Shown here one piece after another: positions 12,801 to 21,389 of a stretch of DNA of 64,000 bases. The notes below the pieces were generated by a model that was given only the letters and a program-made list of their open reading frames with translations, searched no databases and had not been told where the DNA came from. A program made the translations under genes and the position numbers. The stretch covers positions 95,907,805 to 95,971,804 of the forward strand of contig NC_088295.1 of the NCBI RefSeq assembly GCF_032854445.1, read 5' to 3'. This stretch comes from Liolophura sinensis. Lineage: Eukaryota > Mollusca > Polyplacophora > Chitonida > Chitonidae. Each line of letters begins with the position of its first letter. Within the stretch, counting starts at the first letter, position 1.

Positions 12801-15800
12801 GTGTAAATCCAGCATGTGTCTGTAATACTGTGGATGTGGTGTAAATCCAGGATGTGTCTGTAATACAGCAGATGTGGTGTAAATCCAGCATGTGTCTGTA
12901 ATACTGTGGATGTGGTGTAAATCCAGGATGTGTCTTATACTGCAGATGTGGTGTTTGTAAACTATAATAATTTTCAGAGTTGATGTATTTTGTGTACTAT
13001 TTTATCACCAGCTGGAAAAGGAAGGAGGAGATTATGGTTACTTCAACACGAGGGATGAGAATCTGTGTAACTGGATGATGTTTGTACGTCCAGCTGAGAA
13101 CTACGCTGAGCAGAACCTGGTGGCCTATCAGTATGGATATGACATCTTCTTCACCGTGACAAAAGCCATTGAGCCCAAGCAGGAGCTAAAGGTGTCTCCA
13201 TTTTTTGTCTTCTTATTCCTGGCGTTTGTTTTCCTGTGCAACATTCACCCTACTTTTCCTGTGCAACATTCACCCTACTTTTCCTGTGCAACATTCACCC
13301 TACTTTTCCTGTGCAACATTCACCCTACTTTTCCTGTGCAACATTCACCCTACTTTTCTAGTCTTAACATGGCTTCTTGTTCAACACAACTAGTAAATTA
13401 TTGTTGTCTTGCAGCTGTGTGACTTAAATACTGCCAATATAGCAGTAAAACCTAATTATTGATTCATTTTATACCTGATCTCTTTTTGGGCAAGGATTTA
13501 AAACCTTATCCAACATAGCTCTGTCTTACATGTGTTTTGTCACACCCATTGGATGAGTGGCAAGTGTGTGAATTAGTGTGTGAATTAGTGTGTTGCTGTG
13601 TTTTCAGGTCTGGTATGCTGCACACTATGCTGAAAGGCTGGGTGTCAACACCCTGCCTATTCTACAGGAGGACATGGAAGGTAAGGCTGATAGATGATGG
13701 AATGAAGGGTGACAGGGCTTGTATGGGGTTAATACATGGCTTGTATATGGCTTTTACAGGGCTGGTACGGGGTTTATACATGGCTTAAACAGGGCTTATA
13801 CGGGGTTTATACATGGCTTGTATATGGCTTATACAGGGCTTGTACAGGGTTTATACATGGCTTATACAGGGCTTGTACAGGATTTATACATGGCGTATAC
13901 AGGGCTTGTACATTGTTTATACATGGCTTATACAGGGCTTGTACAGGGTTTATACATGGCGTATACAGGGCTTGTACATTGTTTATACAGGGCTTGTATG
14001 GGGTTTATACATGGCTTATACAGAGCTTGTATGGGGTTTATACATGGCTTATACAGTGCTTGTACGGGGTTTATACATGGTTTATACAGGGCTTGTACAG
14101 GCTTTATACATGGCATATACAGGGCTTGTACATTGTTTATACATGGCTTATACAGGGCTTGTACAGGGTTTATACATGGCATATACAGGGCTTGTACATT
14201 GTTTATACATGGCGTATACAGGGCTTGTATGGGGTTTATACATGTGTTATACATGGTTTATACAGGGCTTGTACAGGGTTTATACATGGCTTATACAGGG
14301 TTTATACATGGCATACACAGGGCTTGTACATTGTTTATACATGGCGTATACAGGGCTTGTATGGGGTTTATACATGTGTTATACATGGTTTATACAGGGC
14401 TTGTACGGGGTTTATTCATGGCATATACAGGGCTTGCATGGGGTTTATACATGGCTTATACAGGGCTTATACATGGCATATACAGGGTTTACAAAGAGCT
14501 TGTACGGGGTTTATACAGGGCTTATACAGGGCTTTTACATGGCTTCTACATGGCATAAACAGGGATTGTATGGGGTTTATACATGATTTATACATGGCTT
14601 TTACTTGTGTTATACATGGCTTATTCAGGGTTTGTACAGGGTTTATACAGGGCTTATACATGACTTTTACAGGGTTTATACATGGGTTTTACATGGCTTA
14701 TAAAGTGATCCATACATCCAAGGTTAGGTACCATGTGTATGTTATGGTTAATTTTATTGGAAGACCTTTACTCAAGTGGTCACATAATCAGCTGGATGAC
14801 CTGCATGATCTAGCTTGTTACAATTCACCATTGTTGTCAGTTGACCAGGCTACCATACACGTGTGTCCTCTGGTTTTAGGCTGTAATCATTCTACTCTGA
14901 TTTTAGCTGACCCGGATGCCAAGTGATGTGCTGGTTTTAGGCTGTAATCATTCTGCTCTGATTTCAGCCGACCTGCATGCCAAGTGCTGGTTTTAGGCTG
15001 TAATCATTCTACCCTGATTTTAGCTGACCCAGATGCCAAGTGATGTGCTGGTTTTAGGCTGTAATCATTCTAATCTGATTTTAGTTGACCCAGATGCCAA
15101 GTGATGTGCTGGTTTTACGTTGTAATCATTCTACTCTGATTTTAGCTGACCCGGATGCCAAGTGGTGTGCTGGTTTTAGGCTGTAATCATTCTACTCTGA
15201 TTTTAGCTGACCTGGATGCCAAGTGATGTGCTGGTTTTAGGCTGTAATCATTCTACTCTGATTTTAGCTGACCCGGGTGCCAAGTGATGTGCTGGTTTTA
15301 GGCTGTAATCATTCTGCTCTGATTTCAGCCGACCTGCATGCCAAGTGCTGGTTTTAGGCTGTAATCATTCTACTCTGATTTTAGCTGACCCAGATGCCAA
15401 GTGATGTGCTGGTTTTAGGCTGTAATCATTCTAATCTGATTTTAGTTGACCCAGATGCCAAGTGATATGCTGGTTTTACGTAGTAATCATTCTACTCTGA
15501 TTTTAGTTGACCCGGATGCCGAGTGGTGTGCTGGTTTTAGGCTGTAATCATTCTACTCTGATTTTAGCAGACCCGTATGCCAAGTGGTGTGCTGGTTTTA
15601 GGCTGTAATCATTCTACTCTGGTTTTAGCTGACCTGGATGCCAAGTGATGTGCTGGTTTTAGGCTGTAATCATTCTACTCTGATTTTAAACTGACCTGGA
15701 TGCCAAGTGATATGCTGGTTTTAGGCTGTAATCATTCTACTCTGATTTTAGCTGACCCAGATGCGAAGTGGCCATGTTACGAGTGCCCTAAGAAGTTCCG

Positions 15801-18800
15801 TACGTCTGCTCAGCTACAAAACCATCTGGCGGAGCATGAGGAGGGTGGAACCGAGGGTGACCCGGATGAAGAGTATGACAGTAACGGTGTCAAGAAACCC
15901 AAACGTAAAGCCACACAACTCACAGCCTCTGGGGTGCCCAAGAAAAGGGGACGACCTGCCAAAACACTGAAGGTTTGTGCTACGTGCCATACAAAACACT
16001 GAAGGTTTGTGCTACGTGTCATACAAAACACTGGAGGTTTGTGCTGCGTGTTGTACAAAACACTGAAGGTTTGTGCTATGTGTCATACAAAACACTGAAG
16101 GTTTGTGCTATGTGTCATACAAAACACTGAAGGCTTGTGCTACGTGCCATACAAAACACTGGAGGTTTGTGCTAGTGTCATACAAAACACTGAAGGTTTG
16201 TGCTAGTGTCATACAAAACACTGAAGGATTGTGCTACGTGTCATACAAAACACTGAAGGTTTGTGCTACACGTCGTACAGAACACTGAAGGTTTGTTCTA
16301 CGTGTCATACAAAACACTGGAGGTTTGTGCTAGTGTCATACAAAACACTGAAGGTTTGTTCCAAGTGTCATACAAAACCCCTAAAGTTTGTGCTATGTGT
16401 CATACAAAACACTGAAGGTTTGTGCTACGTGTCATACAAAACACTGAAGGTTTGAGCTATGTGTCATACAAAACACTGAAGGTTTGTGCTATGTGTCGTA
16501 CAAAACACTGAAGGTTAGTGCTACCTGTCTTAAAAAAACACTGGAGGTTTGTGCTACGTGTCATACAAAACACTGAATGTTTGTGCTAGTGTAGTACAAA
16601 ACATTGACGGTTTGTGCTACGTGTCATACAAAACACTGAAGGTTTGTGCTACGTGTCATACAAAACACTGAAGGTTTGTGTTAGTGTAGTACAAAACATT
16701 GAAGGTTTGTGCTACGTGTCATACAAAACACTGGAGGTTTGTGCTATGTGTCATACAAAGCACTGAAGGTTTGTTCTAGTGTAGTACAAAACATTGAAGG
16801 TTTGTTCTAGTGTCGTACAAAACACTGGAGGTTTGTGCTATGTGTCATACAAAACACTGCAGGATTGTGTTCTGTGTCATACAAAACACTGAAGGATTGT
16901 GCTACGTGTCATACAAAACACTGAAGGTTTGTGCTCCATGTCATACAAAACACTGAAGGTTTGTGCTACATGTCATACAGAACACTGAAGGTTTGTTCTA
17001 CGTGTCATACAAAACACTGGAGGTTTGTGCTAGTGTCATACAAAACACTGAAGGTTTGTGCTATGTGTCGTACAAAACTCTGAAGGTTTGTGCTACGTTT
17101 CATACAAAACACTGAAGGTTTGTGCTTCGTGCTATACAAAACACTGAAGGTTTGTGCTAGGTGTCGTACCAAACACTGAAGGTTTGTGCTGCATGTCATA
17201 CAAAGTACTGAAGGTTTGTGCTCTGTGTCATACAAAACACTGAAGGTTTGTGCTGCATGTCATACAAAGTACTGAAGGTTTGTGCTCTGTGTCATACAAA
17301 ACACTGAAGGTTTGTGCTCCATGTCATACAAAAACACTGAAGGTTTGTGCTCCATGTCATACAAAACACTGAAGGTTTGTGCTATGTGTCATACAAAACA
17401 CTGAAGGATTGTGCTATGTGTCATACAAAACACTGAAGGTTAGTGCTACATGTCGTACAAAACACTGAAGGTTAGTGCTACATGTCGTACAAAACACTGA
17501 AGGTTAGTGCTACATGTCGTACAAAACACTGAAGGTTAGTGCTACATGTCATACAAAACACTGAAGGTTTGTGCTACATGTCGTACAAAACACTGAAGGT
17601 TTGTGCTACGTGTCGTACAAAACACTGAAGGTTTGTGCTACGTGTCATACAAAAACACTGAAGGATTGTGCTACGTGTCATACAAAAACACTGAAGGTTT
17701 GTGCTCTGTGTCATACAAAAACACTGAAGGTTTGTGTTATGTGTCATACAAAACACTGAAGGTTTGTGCTGCGTGTCATACAAAATACTGAAGGTTAGTG
17801 CTACATGTCGTACAAAATACTGAAGGTTTGTGCTACATGTCGTACAAAACACTGAAGGTTTGTGCTCCATGTCATACAAAACACTGAAGATTAGTGCTAC
17901 ATGTCGTACAAAACACTGAAGGTTTGTGCTCCATGTCATACAAAACACTGAAGGTTAGTGCTACATGTCGTACAAAACACTGAAGGTTTGTGCTACGTGT
18001 CATACAAAACACTGAAGGTTTGTGCTACATGTCGTACAAAACACTGAAGGTTAGTGCTACATGTCGTACAAAACACTGAAGGTTTGTGCTACGTGTTATA
18101 CAAAACACTGAAGGTTAGTGCTACGTGTCATACAAAACACTGGAGGTTTGTGCTACGTGTCATACAAAACACTGAAGGTTTGTGCTCTGTGTCATACAAA
18201 AACACTGAAGGCTTGTGCTCCATGTCATACAAAAACACTGAAGGTTTGTGCTACGTGTTATACAAAACACTGAAGGTTTGTGCTATGTGTCATACACAAC
18301 ACTGAAGGTTTGTGCTACGTGTCATACAAAACACTGAAGGTTTGTGCTACGTGTCATACAAAACACTGAAGGTTTGTGCTACGTGTCATACAGAACACTG
18401 AAGGTTTGTGCTCCATGTCATACAAAACACTGAAGGTTTGTTCTACGTGTCATACAAAATACTGAAGGTTTGTGCTCCATGTCGTACAAAATACTGAAGG
18501 TTTGTGCTACATGTCGTACAAAACACTGAAGGTTAGTGCTACATGTCGTACAAAACACTGAAGGTTTGTGCTACATGTCGTACAAAACACTGAAGGTCTG
18601 TGCTACATGTCGTACAAAACACTGAAGGTTAGTGCTACATGTCGTACAAAACACTGAAGGTTTGTGCTACGTGTCATACAAAAACACTGAAGGTTTGTGC
18701 TACGTGTCATACAAAACACTGAAGGTTTGTGCTACATGCCATACAAAACACTGAAGGTTAGTGCTACATGTCATACAAAAACACTGAAGGTTTGTGCTAC

Positions 18801-21389
18801 GTGTTATACAAAACACTGGAGGTTAGTGCTACGTGTTATACAAAACACTGGAGGTTTGTGCTACGTGTTATACAAAAACACTGAAGGTTTGTGCTACGTG
18901 TTATACAAACAGGATTACCTTGTAAGATTATAAATTGTATGCAGTGCTCTTTGACTGCCACACTTTTTACTGAGAAAACATTCGAAAGCGTTAGTGTTTT
19001 AATTATAAATATCTGAGGTTGAAACTTAACTTTCGTCACTAAGGATGCTGCAGCACTGGGTATATTGAAATAAGCCAATTCATTTGAGGGTTTCTTCTGG
19101 GACTGTTTTCACTTTGCTTATATGATACATTGTGTTTATCCTGCAGGAAAACGGAGAAACTAAAGTTTTCCAGAGCTGGAAGAAGAGGACAACCAATCTG
19201 TATCTGACAAAGTGAGCTCACACTTTGATTAACTGAAAGATGTCTTGTACTAATATTTTGAAGTCTGGTAAATAATTTCATCTTATTTCAAACTTTCATT
19301 TCTTCTAATGAAAGCGTAACTTCTCCCTGTGCTCTGTGGATGTAAGTTTAAGGATCTTGTGACACTTGATTTCAGAACACTGAAGAAATACCAGAAGAGG
19401 CATGATCCTGAGATGATCAAGAGAACTCTTAAGTCTCTCTACAAACGGAAGGGCAAGGAGACAGGTGGGAACGAGTGGGTGTGTACTCACTGTGACCTCA
19501 CATTTGACAACTCCAGCCTGCTCAACCTGCACACGCTGACCCACGCAGCCGAGGATGTGGGGCTGGAAGGCACAGAAAAGACTGTTTCCATATCCACTGG
19601 TGAAGATGGAGAGCTGATCATTACGGGCAGTGTGCTGGAGGGTGCAGGGGATGCCAGCAGCGAGGGTAACCTGGTCAGCCTACAGAGTTCTCCCCCTGCC
19701 TGCCCAGTCTGCCACAAGGAGTTCACCTCCAAGCGAGATCTCATTGAGCATGCGAGCGACCACGCCATGACTCGGAAAAGCTGCGTGCGAGCAAACAAGT
19801 GCTCACTGTGTTGGAAGGGCTTCAGCACCCAGGAGAGGCTGCAGAAGCACATGCTATGTCACGGAGATGAAGAGACCAAACCTCTTCAGTGTACTGTCTG
19901 CTTCAAGCGCTTCATGAACAACTCCGCGCTATCCTGTCACATGAAGACCCACAGCAACAGGAAGTTCCACGAGTGCCCCATCTGCCGCATGGGCTTTGAC
20001 CAATCCCTGGTGCTCAAGGACCATGTGAAGCAGCATGAGACCAATGGGGTGTATATATGTCCTATTTGCCAGCGGCAGTTTGACGACTTCGTCCTCATCA
20101 AAAAGCACATTCGCGGATTCCACTCGGAAAAACGCTACCCTTGTCCTGACTGTGACAAAATATTCCCGCGCTCAGACAAGCTGAAGCTGCACATGCTGAA
20201 GCACTCCGCCCACAGGGACTTCATGTGCGAGACGTGCGGGCGGCAGTTCAAACGCAAAGACAAGCTCAAGGAACACATGAAGAGGATGCACTCTATAGAG
20301 CGGGAACAGAGAATCCGCGAGAAGTCAGAGCGCAGACCCAGCCTCAAGCGCTTCATTCCCAAGGTGTCGCCCACAGACTATCACCGCTTCATCTACAAAT
20401 GTCACACTTGTCTACTGGGGTTCAAGAGGAGAGGTATGCTGGTGAACCACCTGGCTAAGCGTCATCCAGATATCAAACCTGACCAAGTGCCTGAGCTCAA
20501 TCTGCCCATCCTAAAGACACAGAGAGACTACTACTGCCAGTACTGCGACAAGGTCTACAAGTCTAGCTCCAAGAGGAAGGCCCACATCATCAAGAACCAC
20601 CCAGGGGCAGATCTGCCTCTGAGCAGCAGGACAAAGACGCTGATCCCAGACATCCCAGGCCTGCCCAACCCCACATACTCCCAGACTGTGGGCAGCATCA
20701 CCACCATGCCCCACTCCTGTGACTTCTGCCACAAGCAGTATGCCAGCAAGGCCAAATTGATGCAGCATCAGAGGAAGAAGCACTCCGAGCTTGTGCCCGC
20801 TGTGTCGGATCGCAGGCTTAAGGATGAGATGGAGGGGGAGGAGGAGTGCCTGACGGAAGAGCCAAAGACTCATGAGATCCATGTATATGAGACAGTGCAG
20901 GCCGCAGCCTTAGCCCAGGCTTCCACAGAGATCCCCACAGCCGACCTGCTCACCCAGGCCATGAGTGAGCTCACCCAGAGCCTGAGTGAGTACCGTAACC
21001 CCACCGGAGAGTATCGCCTCACTCCGGGCACCCACACTACCCTGGTGCAGGCCGCCACTCACATCCCCATCCAACACTCCACAATTGAGCTGAGCCACTT
21101 GGGACAGGCTCTTGGGCAGACCCAGTACACCACTCAAGGCCACCTTGCCACAGTCCAGGCTGCCCCCTCCCCCGGACAGCCCCAGGCCCCTGCTGCAGTA
21201 CCTGTCACTATACAGACCATACCTGTGTCCGAAGTGGTGAATGGTCAGACAATGTCTGTCAGTGGACAGACAGTGGCGGTCAGCGGAGGTACCACCATTC
21301 AGGTGCCTGTGTCCACTCTGGGCACCATTCAGGGACAGACCTACTTACAGACTCAACGCACCTGGGCAAACTACCCAAATTACCGCTAA
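683..21389 (+). CDS. PRDM10: PRDM10 orthologue: PR-domain C2H2 zinc-finger transcription factor, 13 exons, 5' partial
   Basis: Nuclear DNA-binding regulator of the PRDM family. My exon model is 683-835, 3988-4263, 5817-5895, 6453-6584, 8768-9162, 10741-10837, 11274-11414, 11650-11762, 13012-13191, 13608-13680, 15752-15972, 19147-19211 and 19376-21389. These join in phase to 1312 codons plus TAA. In partial-protein numbering the PR domain lies at about 378-546 ([36 protein letters not shown]), one C2H2 finger at 555-575, eleven fingers at about 678-1110, and a Gln/Thr-rich tail follows, containing [16 protein letters not shown]. The PR core, the [16 protein letters not shown] finger, the QYCDKVYKS finger and the tail motif match what I remember of vertebrate PRDM10, so the assignment is firm. 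No initiator Met is in the window, because exon 1 follows a splice acceptor. The human protein, from memory, has about ten fingers; this one has twelve. The tail is shorter than in human and ends where a tandem array begins. Splice choices at exons 1, 4 and 12 are the least certain. Confidence 0.92.
836..3590. repeat. Minisatellite, about 44-bp unit, seeded at the PRDM10 exon 1 donor
   Basis: Roughly 60 units built of cacaagctcccctcagca, tagtggtaggtctttgct and tgacgctt. The last 30 nt of exon 1 plus its donor (ctcaagctcccctcatcg, then cagtggtaagtctttgct) are the first unit. Each unit therefore carries a donor-like gtggtaggt. Confidence 0.95.
3591..3985. repeat. Degenerate short repeat (about 20 bp, tgaccctgtatttgc type)
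   Basis: Imperfect runs of tgaccctgtatttgctga and tgtattggctgac fill the space between the 44-bp array and the exon 2 acceptor. Units are much more diverged than in the neighbouring array, suggesting an older array. Confidence 0.8.
3988..4263 (+). CDS. PRDM10: PRDM10 exon 2 (Ser/Thr/Met-rich, phase 0-0)
   Basis: The acceptor is cttataccatacag and the donor is cccaaggtaggc. It encodes 92 residues beginning [20 protein letters not shown] and ending METVPPK. The sequence is low in order-promoting residues and rich in Ser, Thr and His, as expected for the unstructured N-terminal half of PRDM10. Codon usage is more GC-rich than the flanking repeats. No domain is recognised. Confidence 0.75.
4264..5816 (+). 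other. PRDM10 intron 2: unique sequence, no gene recognised
   Basis: About 1.5 kb with no clear tandem array, unusual for this gene. It contains an A-run near 4590 and an open frame at 5353-5473 ending in a good donor (aaagcggtaagt at 5474). I could not place that frame as a PRDM10 exon and recognise no domain. Confidence 0.5.
5817..5895 (+). CDS. PRDM10: PRDM10 exon 3 (acidic/Ser-rich, phase 0-1)
   Basis: The acceptor is gacattttcag and the donor is cacagaggtgggt. In the phase-0 frame it reads [20 protein letters not shown] and then DFPPHR, leaving one base. The charged, Ser/Gly-rich composition and good splice sites support it. The other open frame here (starting MTVAAGSL) does not keep phase. 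Confidence 0.65.
5996..6205. repeat. Tandem repeat, 51-bp unit, 4 copies
   Basis: Four nearly identical units containing cagtttgcccatggaact and attacatactctttattc. The length is a multiple of three, so it is open in two frames and mimics a repeat protein. It is intronic. Confidence 0.95.
6285..6390. repeat. Short tandem repeat, about 39-bp unit, 3 copies, just upstream of PRDM10 exon 4
   Basis: Units contain gttgttattgtagtgcct, cactcgggacatttacca and gat. It ends about 60 bp before the chosen acceptor of exon 4. Confidence 0.85.
6453..6584 (+). CDS. PRDM10: PRDM10 exon 4 (Ser/Asp-rich, phase 1-1); 5' splice boundary uncertain
   Basis: It encodes [20 protein letters not shown], then [20 protein letters not shown] and SSV. 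The donor is tctgtgggtcagt (GT at 6585), whose phase fits exon 5. The only nearby AG that keeps phase with exon 3 is atcag at 6448-6452, which has a poor pyrimidine tract. A better-looking acceptor, ttcactcgacag (AG ends 6424), breaks the frame. The coding content is convincing; the left edge is not. Confidence 0.6.
6697..7085. repeat. Minisatellite, 31-bp unit, in PRDM10 intron 4
   Basis: About 12 units of tttacaattgcttgtaga plus tcccacaactgac, with a higher-order alternation of gttgatcctgcaactggc and tagatcccacaactgac types. Confidence 0.95.
7395..8680. repeat. Minisatellite, 24/48-bp unit, in PRDM10 intron 4 before exon 5
   Basis: Units of acatgacactggtcatca and gtccatccatgacactga, with the second half drifting into ggccacacatgac and ggccttgggccaccc variants. 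The core ggtcatcag resembles the start of exon 5 (ccag then gtcatcatcag), so the array may also derive from that junction. Confidence 0.93.
8768..9162 (+). CDS. PRDM10: PRDM10 exon 5 (Gln/Ser/His-rich, phase 1-0)
   Basis: The acceptor is ttctctgtccag and the donor is agaagggtgagc. The 395-nt exon encodes [20 protein letters not shown], then a Gln/Ser/Asn-rich stretch ([19 protein letters not shown]), and ends acidic ([16 protein letters not shown]). It is a disordered, activation-type region before the PR domain. The upstream minisatellite has units carrying ggtcatcag, which resembles the first bases of this exon. Confidence 0.85.
9423..9544. mobile_element. Short palindromic MITE-like element in PRDM10 intron 5
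   Basis: Ends are inverted repeats: ggggccactttcacaaag at the left and ctttgtgaaagagcccc at the right, about 122 bp apart. Terminal sequence of the gggcc...tttcacaaag type is common in small foldback elements of marine invertebrates, from memory. No unambiguous target-site duplication is visible. Confidence 0.6.
9580..10725. repeat. UG-rich minisatellite, 30-bp unit, before PRDM10 exon 6
   Basis: About 38 units of gtgtgtacatggtgtgtg plus ggcatgtgtcag, strongly G/T-biased on the transcribed-sense strand. The 30-bp unit leaves all three + frames largely open, giving long Cys/Val-rich spurious ORFs. The array ends 16 bp before the exon 6 acceptor. Confidence 0.97.
10741..10837 (+). CDS. PRDM10: PRDM10 exon 6 (basic linker before the PR domain, phase 0-1)
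   Basis: The acceptor is attgattgacag and the donor is gaaatctgtaagc. It encodes [20 protein letters not shown] then [12 protein letters not shown], a basic linker leading into WCEEC of the next exon. It lies directly downstream of a 1.1-kb UG-rich tandem array whose units end in tgtcag. Confidence 0.8.
10838..11273 (+). other. PRDM10 intron 6: unique T-rich intron
   Basis: 436 bp, pyrimidine-rich (several ttttgttttaccat-like stretches), with no array and no mobile element that I can see. Confidence 0.5.
11274..11414 (+). CDS. PRDM10: PRDM10 exon 7 (start of PR region, Cys-rich knuckle, phase 1-1)
   Basis: The acceptor is tctacttgcag and the donor is cgcctggtaaga. It encodes [20 protein letters not shown] then [22 protein letters not shown]10 relatives have a short Cys/His cluster followed by a LTRARASLP-like stretch just before the PR fold, and this matches in order and spacing. 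Confidence 0.9.
11650..11762 (+). CDS. PRDM10: PRDM10 exon 8 (PR domain, N-terminal strands, phase 1-0)
   Basis: The acceptor is gttttttcag and the donor is ctgcgggtaggt. It encodes [20 protein letters not shown] then [18 protein letters not shown]. The GVFAKR and TQFGP motifs are the first PR/SET strands of PRDM10. The following intron holds a SINE and a 38-bp array. Confidence 0.92.
11820..12074 (+). mobile_element. tRNA-derived SINE (family B) in PRDM10 intron 8
   Basis: Sense orientation, slightly 5'-truncated. It starts near ggttggttagcgcactgg (A-box-like), has B-box-like agttcaagtccagctc, the central ccaccataatgctgaccg and cgtcgtataagtgaaata, and ends in an (aaat)n tail. It splits the first unit of the 38-bp array: ctgtaatact lies before it and gcggatgtgg directly after. 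Confidence 0.9.
12075..12955. repeat. Minisatellite, 38-bp unit, in PRDM10 intron 8
   Basis: About 23 units of gtgtaaatccaggatgtg, tctgtaatactgcagatg and tg, with sub-types (ctgtgg/cagcag/ctgcag; aggatg/agcatg) alternating in a higher-order pattern. One related unit lies upstream of the SINE at about 11785-11819. Confidence 0.96.
13012..13191 (+). CDS. PRDM10: PRDM10 exon 9 (PR domain core, phase 0-0)
   Basis: The acceptor is tttatcaccag and the donor is ctaaaggtgtct. It encodes the most conserved PR block: [26 protein letters not shown] and IEPKQELK. It corresponds to the SET-like core, but, as in other PRDM proteins, the canonical SET NHxCxPN motif is replaced by NWMMFVRPA. Confidence 0.96.
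13230..13358. repeat. Tandem repeat, 25-bp unit, 5 copies, in PRDM10 intron 9
   Basis: Near-identical units of cctgtgcaacattcaccc plus tactttt. Very low divergence suggests recent expansion. Confidence 0.96.
13608..13680 (+). CDS. PRDM10: PRDM10 exon 10 (end of PR domain, phase 0-1)
   Basis: The acceptor is gctgtgttttcag and the donor is atggaaggtaagg. It encodes [20 protein letters not shown] then EDME. VWYA is the last conserved PR strand. A 33-bp tandem array begins about 40 nt after the donor. Confidence 0.93.
13720..14705. repeat. Minisatellite, 33-bp unit of three 11-bp sub-repeats, in PRDM10 intron 10
   Basis: Units cttatacaggg, cttgtacaggg and tttatacatgg alternate. A length divisible by three without stops yields a 396-codon open frame (13736-14926) that is not a gene. 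Retaining the intron from exon 10 reaches TGA within a few codons. Confidence 0.96.
14870..15751. repeat. Minisatellite, 61-bp unit carrying the PRDM10 exon 11 acceptor
   Basis: About 14 units of ctgacccggatgccaagt, gatgtgctggttttaggc and tgtaatcattctactctg attttag. Each contains a full copy of the branch/pyrimidine/AG region and the first ~18 nt of exon 11. Most decoys read ADPDAK then TGA, where the true exon has TGG. Confidence 0.97.
15752..15972 (+). CDS. PRDM10: PRDM10 exon 11 (first C2H2 finger and AT-hook-like basic linker)
   Basis: The acceptor is ctctgattttag and the donor is ctgaaggtttgt. It encodes [20 protein letters not shown] and continues to HLAEH, giving Cys555, Cys558, His571 and His575 of a C2H2 finger. 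A basic [14 protein letters not shown] stretch with an RGRP AT-hook core follows. The 61-bp array upstream carries copies of the acceptor plus the exon start, and the 32-bp array downstream carries copies of the exon end plus the donor. The true donor (aaggtttgt) is weaker by consensus than many decoys (aaggttagt). Confidence 0.93.
15973..18910. repeat. Minisatellite, 32-bp unit carrying the PRDM10 exon 11 donor
   Basis: About 90 units of aaaacactgaaggtttgt plus gctacgtgtcatac. The last 12 nt of exon 11 (aaaacactgaag) and the donor gtttgt form the start of the unit. Variants include aaggttagt, a stronger donor match, in many copies between about 16500 and 18840. Confidence 0.97.
19147..19211 (+). 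CDS. PRDM10: PRDM10 exon 12 (linker, phase 0-2); reading frame uncertain
   Basis: The acceptor is tttatcctgcag and the donor is gacaaagtgagc. Phase-consistent translation is [20 protein letters not shown] then TK, joining [11 protein letters not shown] of exon 13. An overlapping frame reads [13 protein letters not shown], which looks more like an acidic linker. It would need the internal acceptor gttttccag (AG ends 19174), a different frame and another junction to exon 13. I kept the version that joins cleanly. Confidence 0.55.
19376..21389 (+). CDS. PRDM10: PRDM10 exon 13: eleven C2H2 fingers and C-terminal tail, stop TAA
   Basis: The acceptor is cttgatttcag, and the 2014-nt exon is open to TAA at 21387-21389. 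Eleven C2H2 fingers begin, in order, at VCTHC, ACPVC, KCSLC, QCTVC, ECPIC, ICPIC, PCPDC, MCETC, KCHTC, YCQYC and SCDFC. All have a plausible His pair, several of the longer-spaced kind (HIRGFH, HMKRMH, HLAKRH, HIIKNH, HQRKKH). Fingers 3-11 line up with the vertebrate PRDM10 array as I recall it; fingers 1-2 look additional. The tail is Gln/Thr/Pro-rich with several serial TVSGQT-like phrases, typical of an activation region. The whole finger array in one exon is notable, since the vertebrate gene splits it among several. The final codons (WANYPNYR) lie in the first unit of a 63-bp tandem repeat. Confidence 0.97.

Noticed and set aside
11921-12891. Minus-strand HHICSITDT repeat proteins
   Set aside because: 38-bp array in an intron; peptides repeat identically in all frames.
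13736-14926. 396-codon open frame with YTWLIQGLY-type repeats
   Set aside because: It is the 33-bp minisatellite read through; the unit length is a multiple of three and has no stop. It lies in PRDM10 intron 10 and is open in several frames.
19147-19211. Alternative frame [13 protein letters not shown] for exon 12
   Set aside because: Composition is attractive, but it cannot be joined in phase to exons 11 and 13 with good splice sites.
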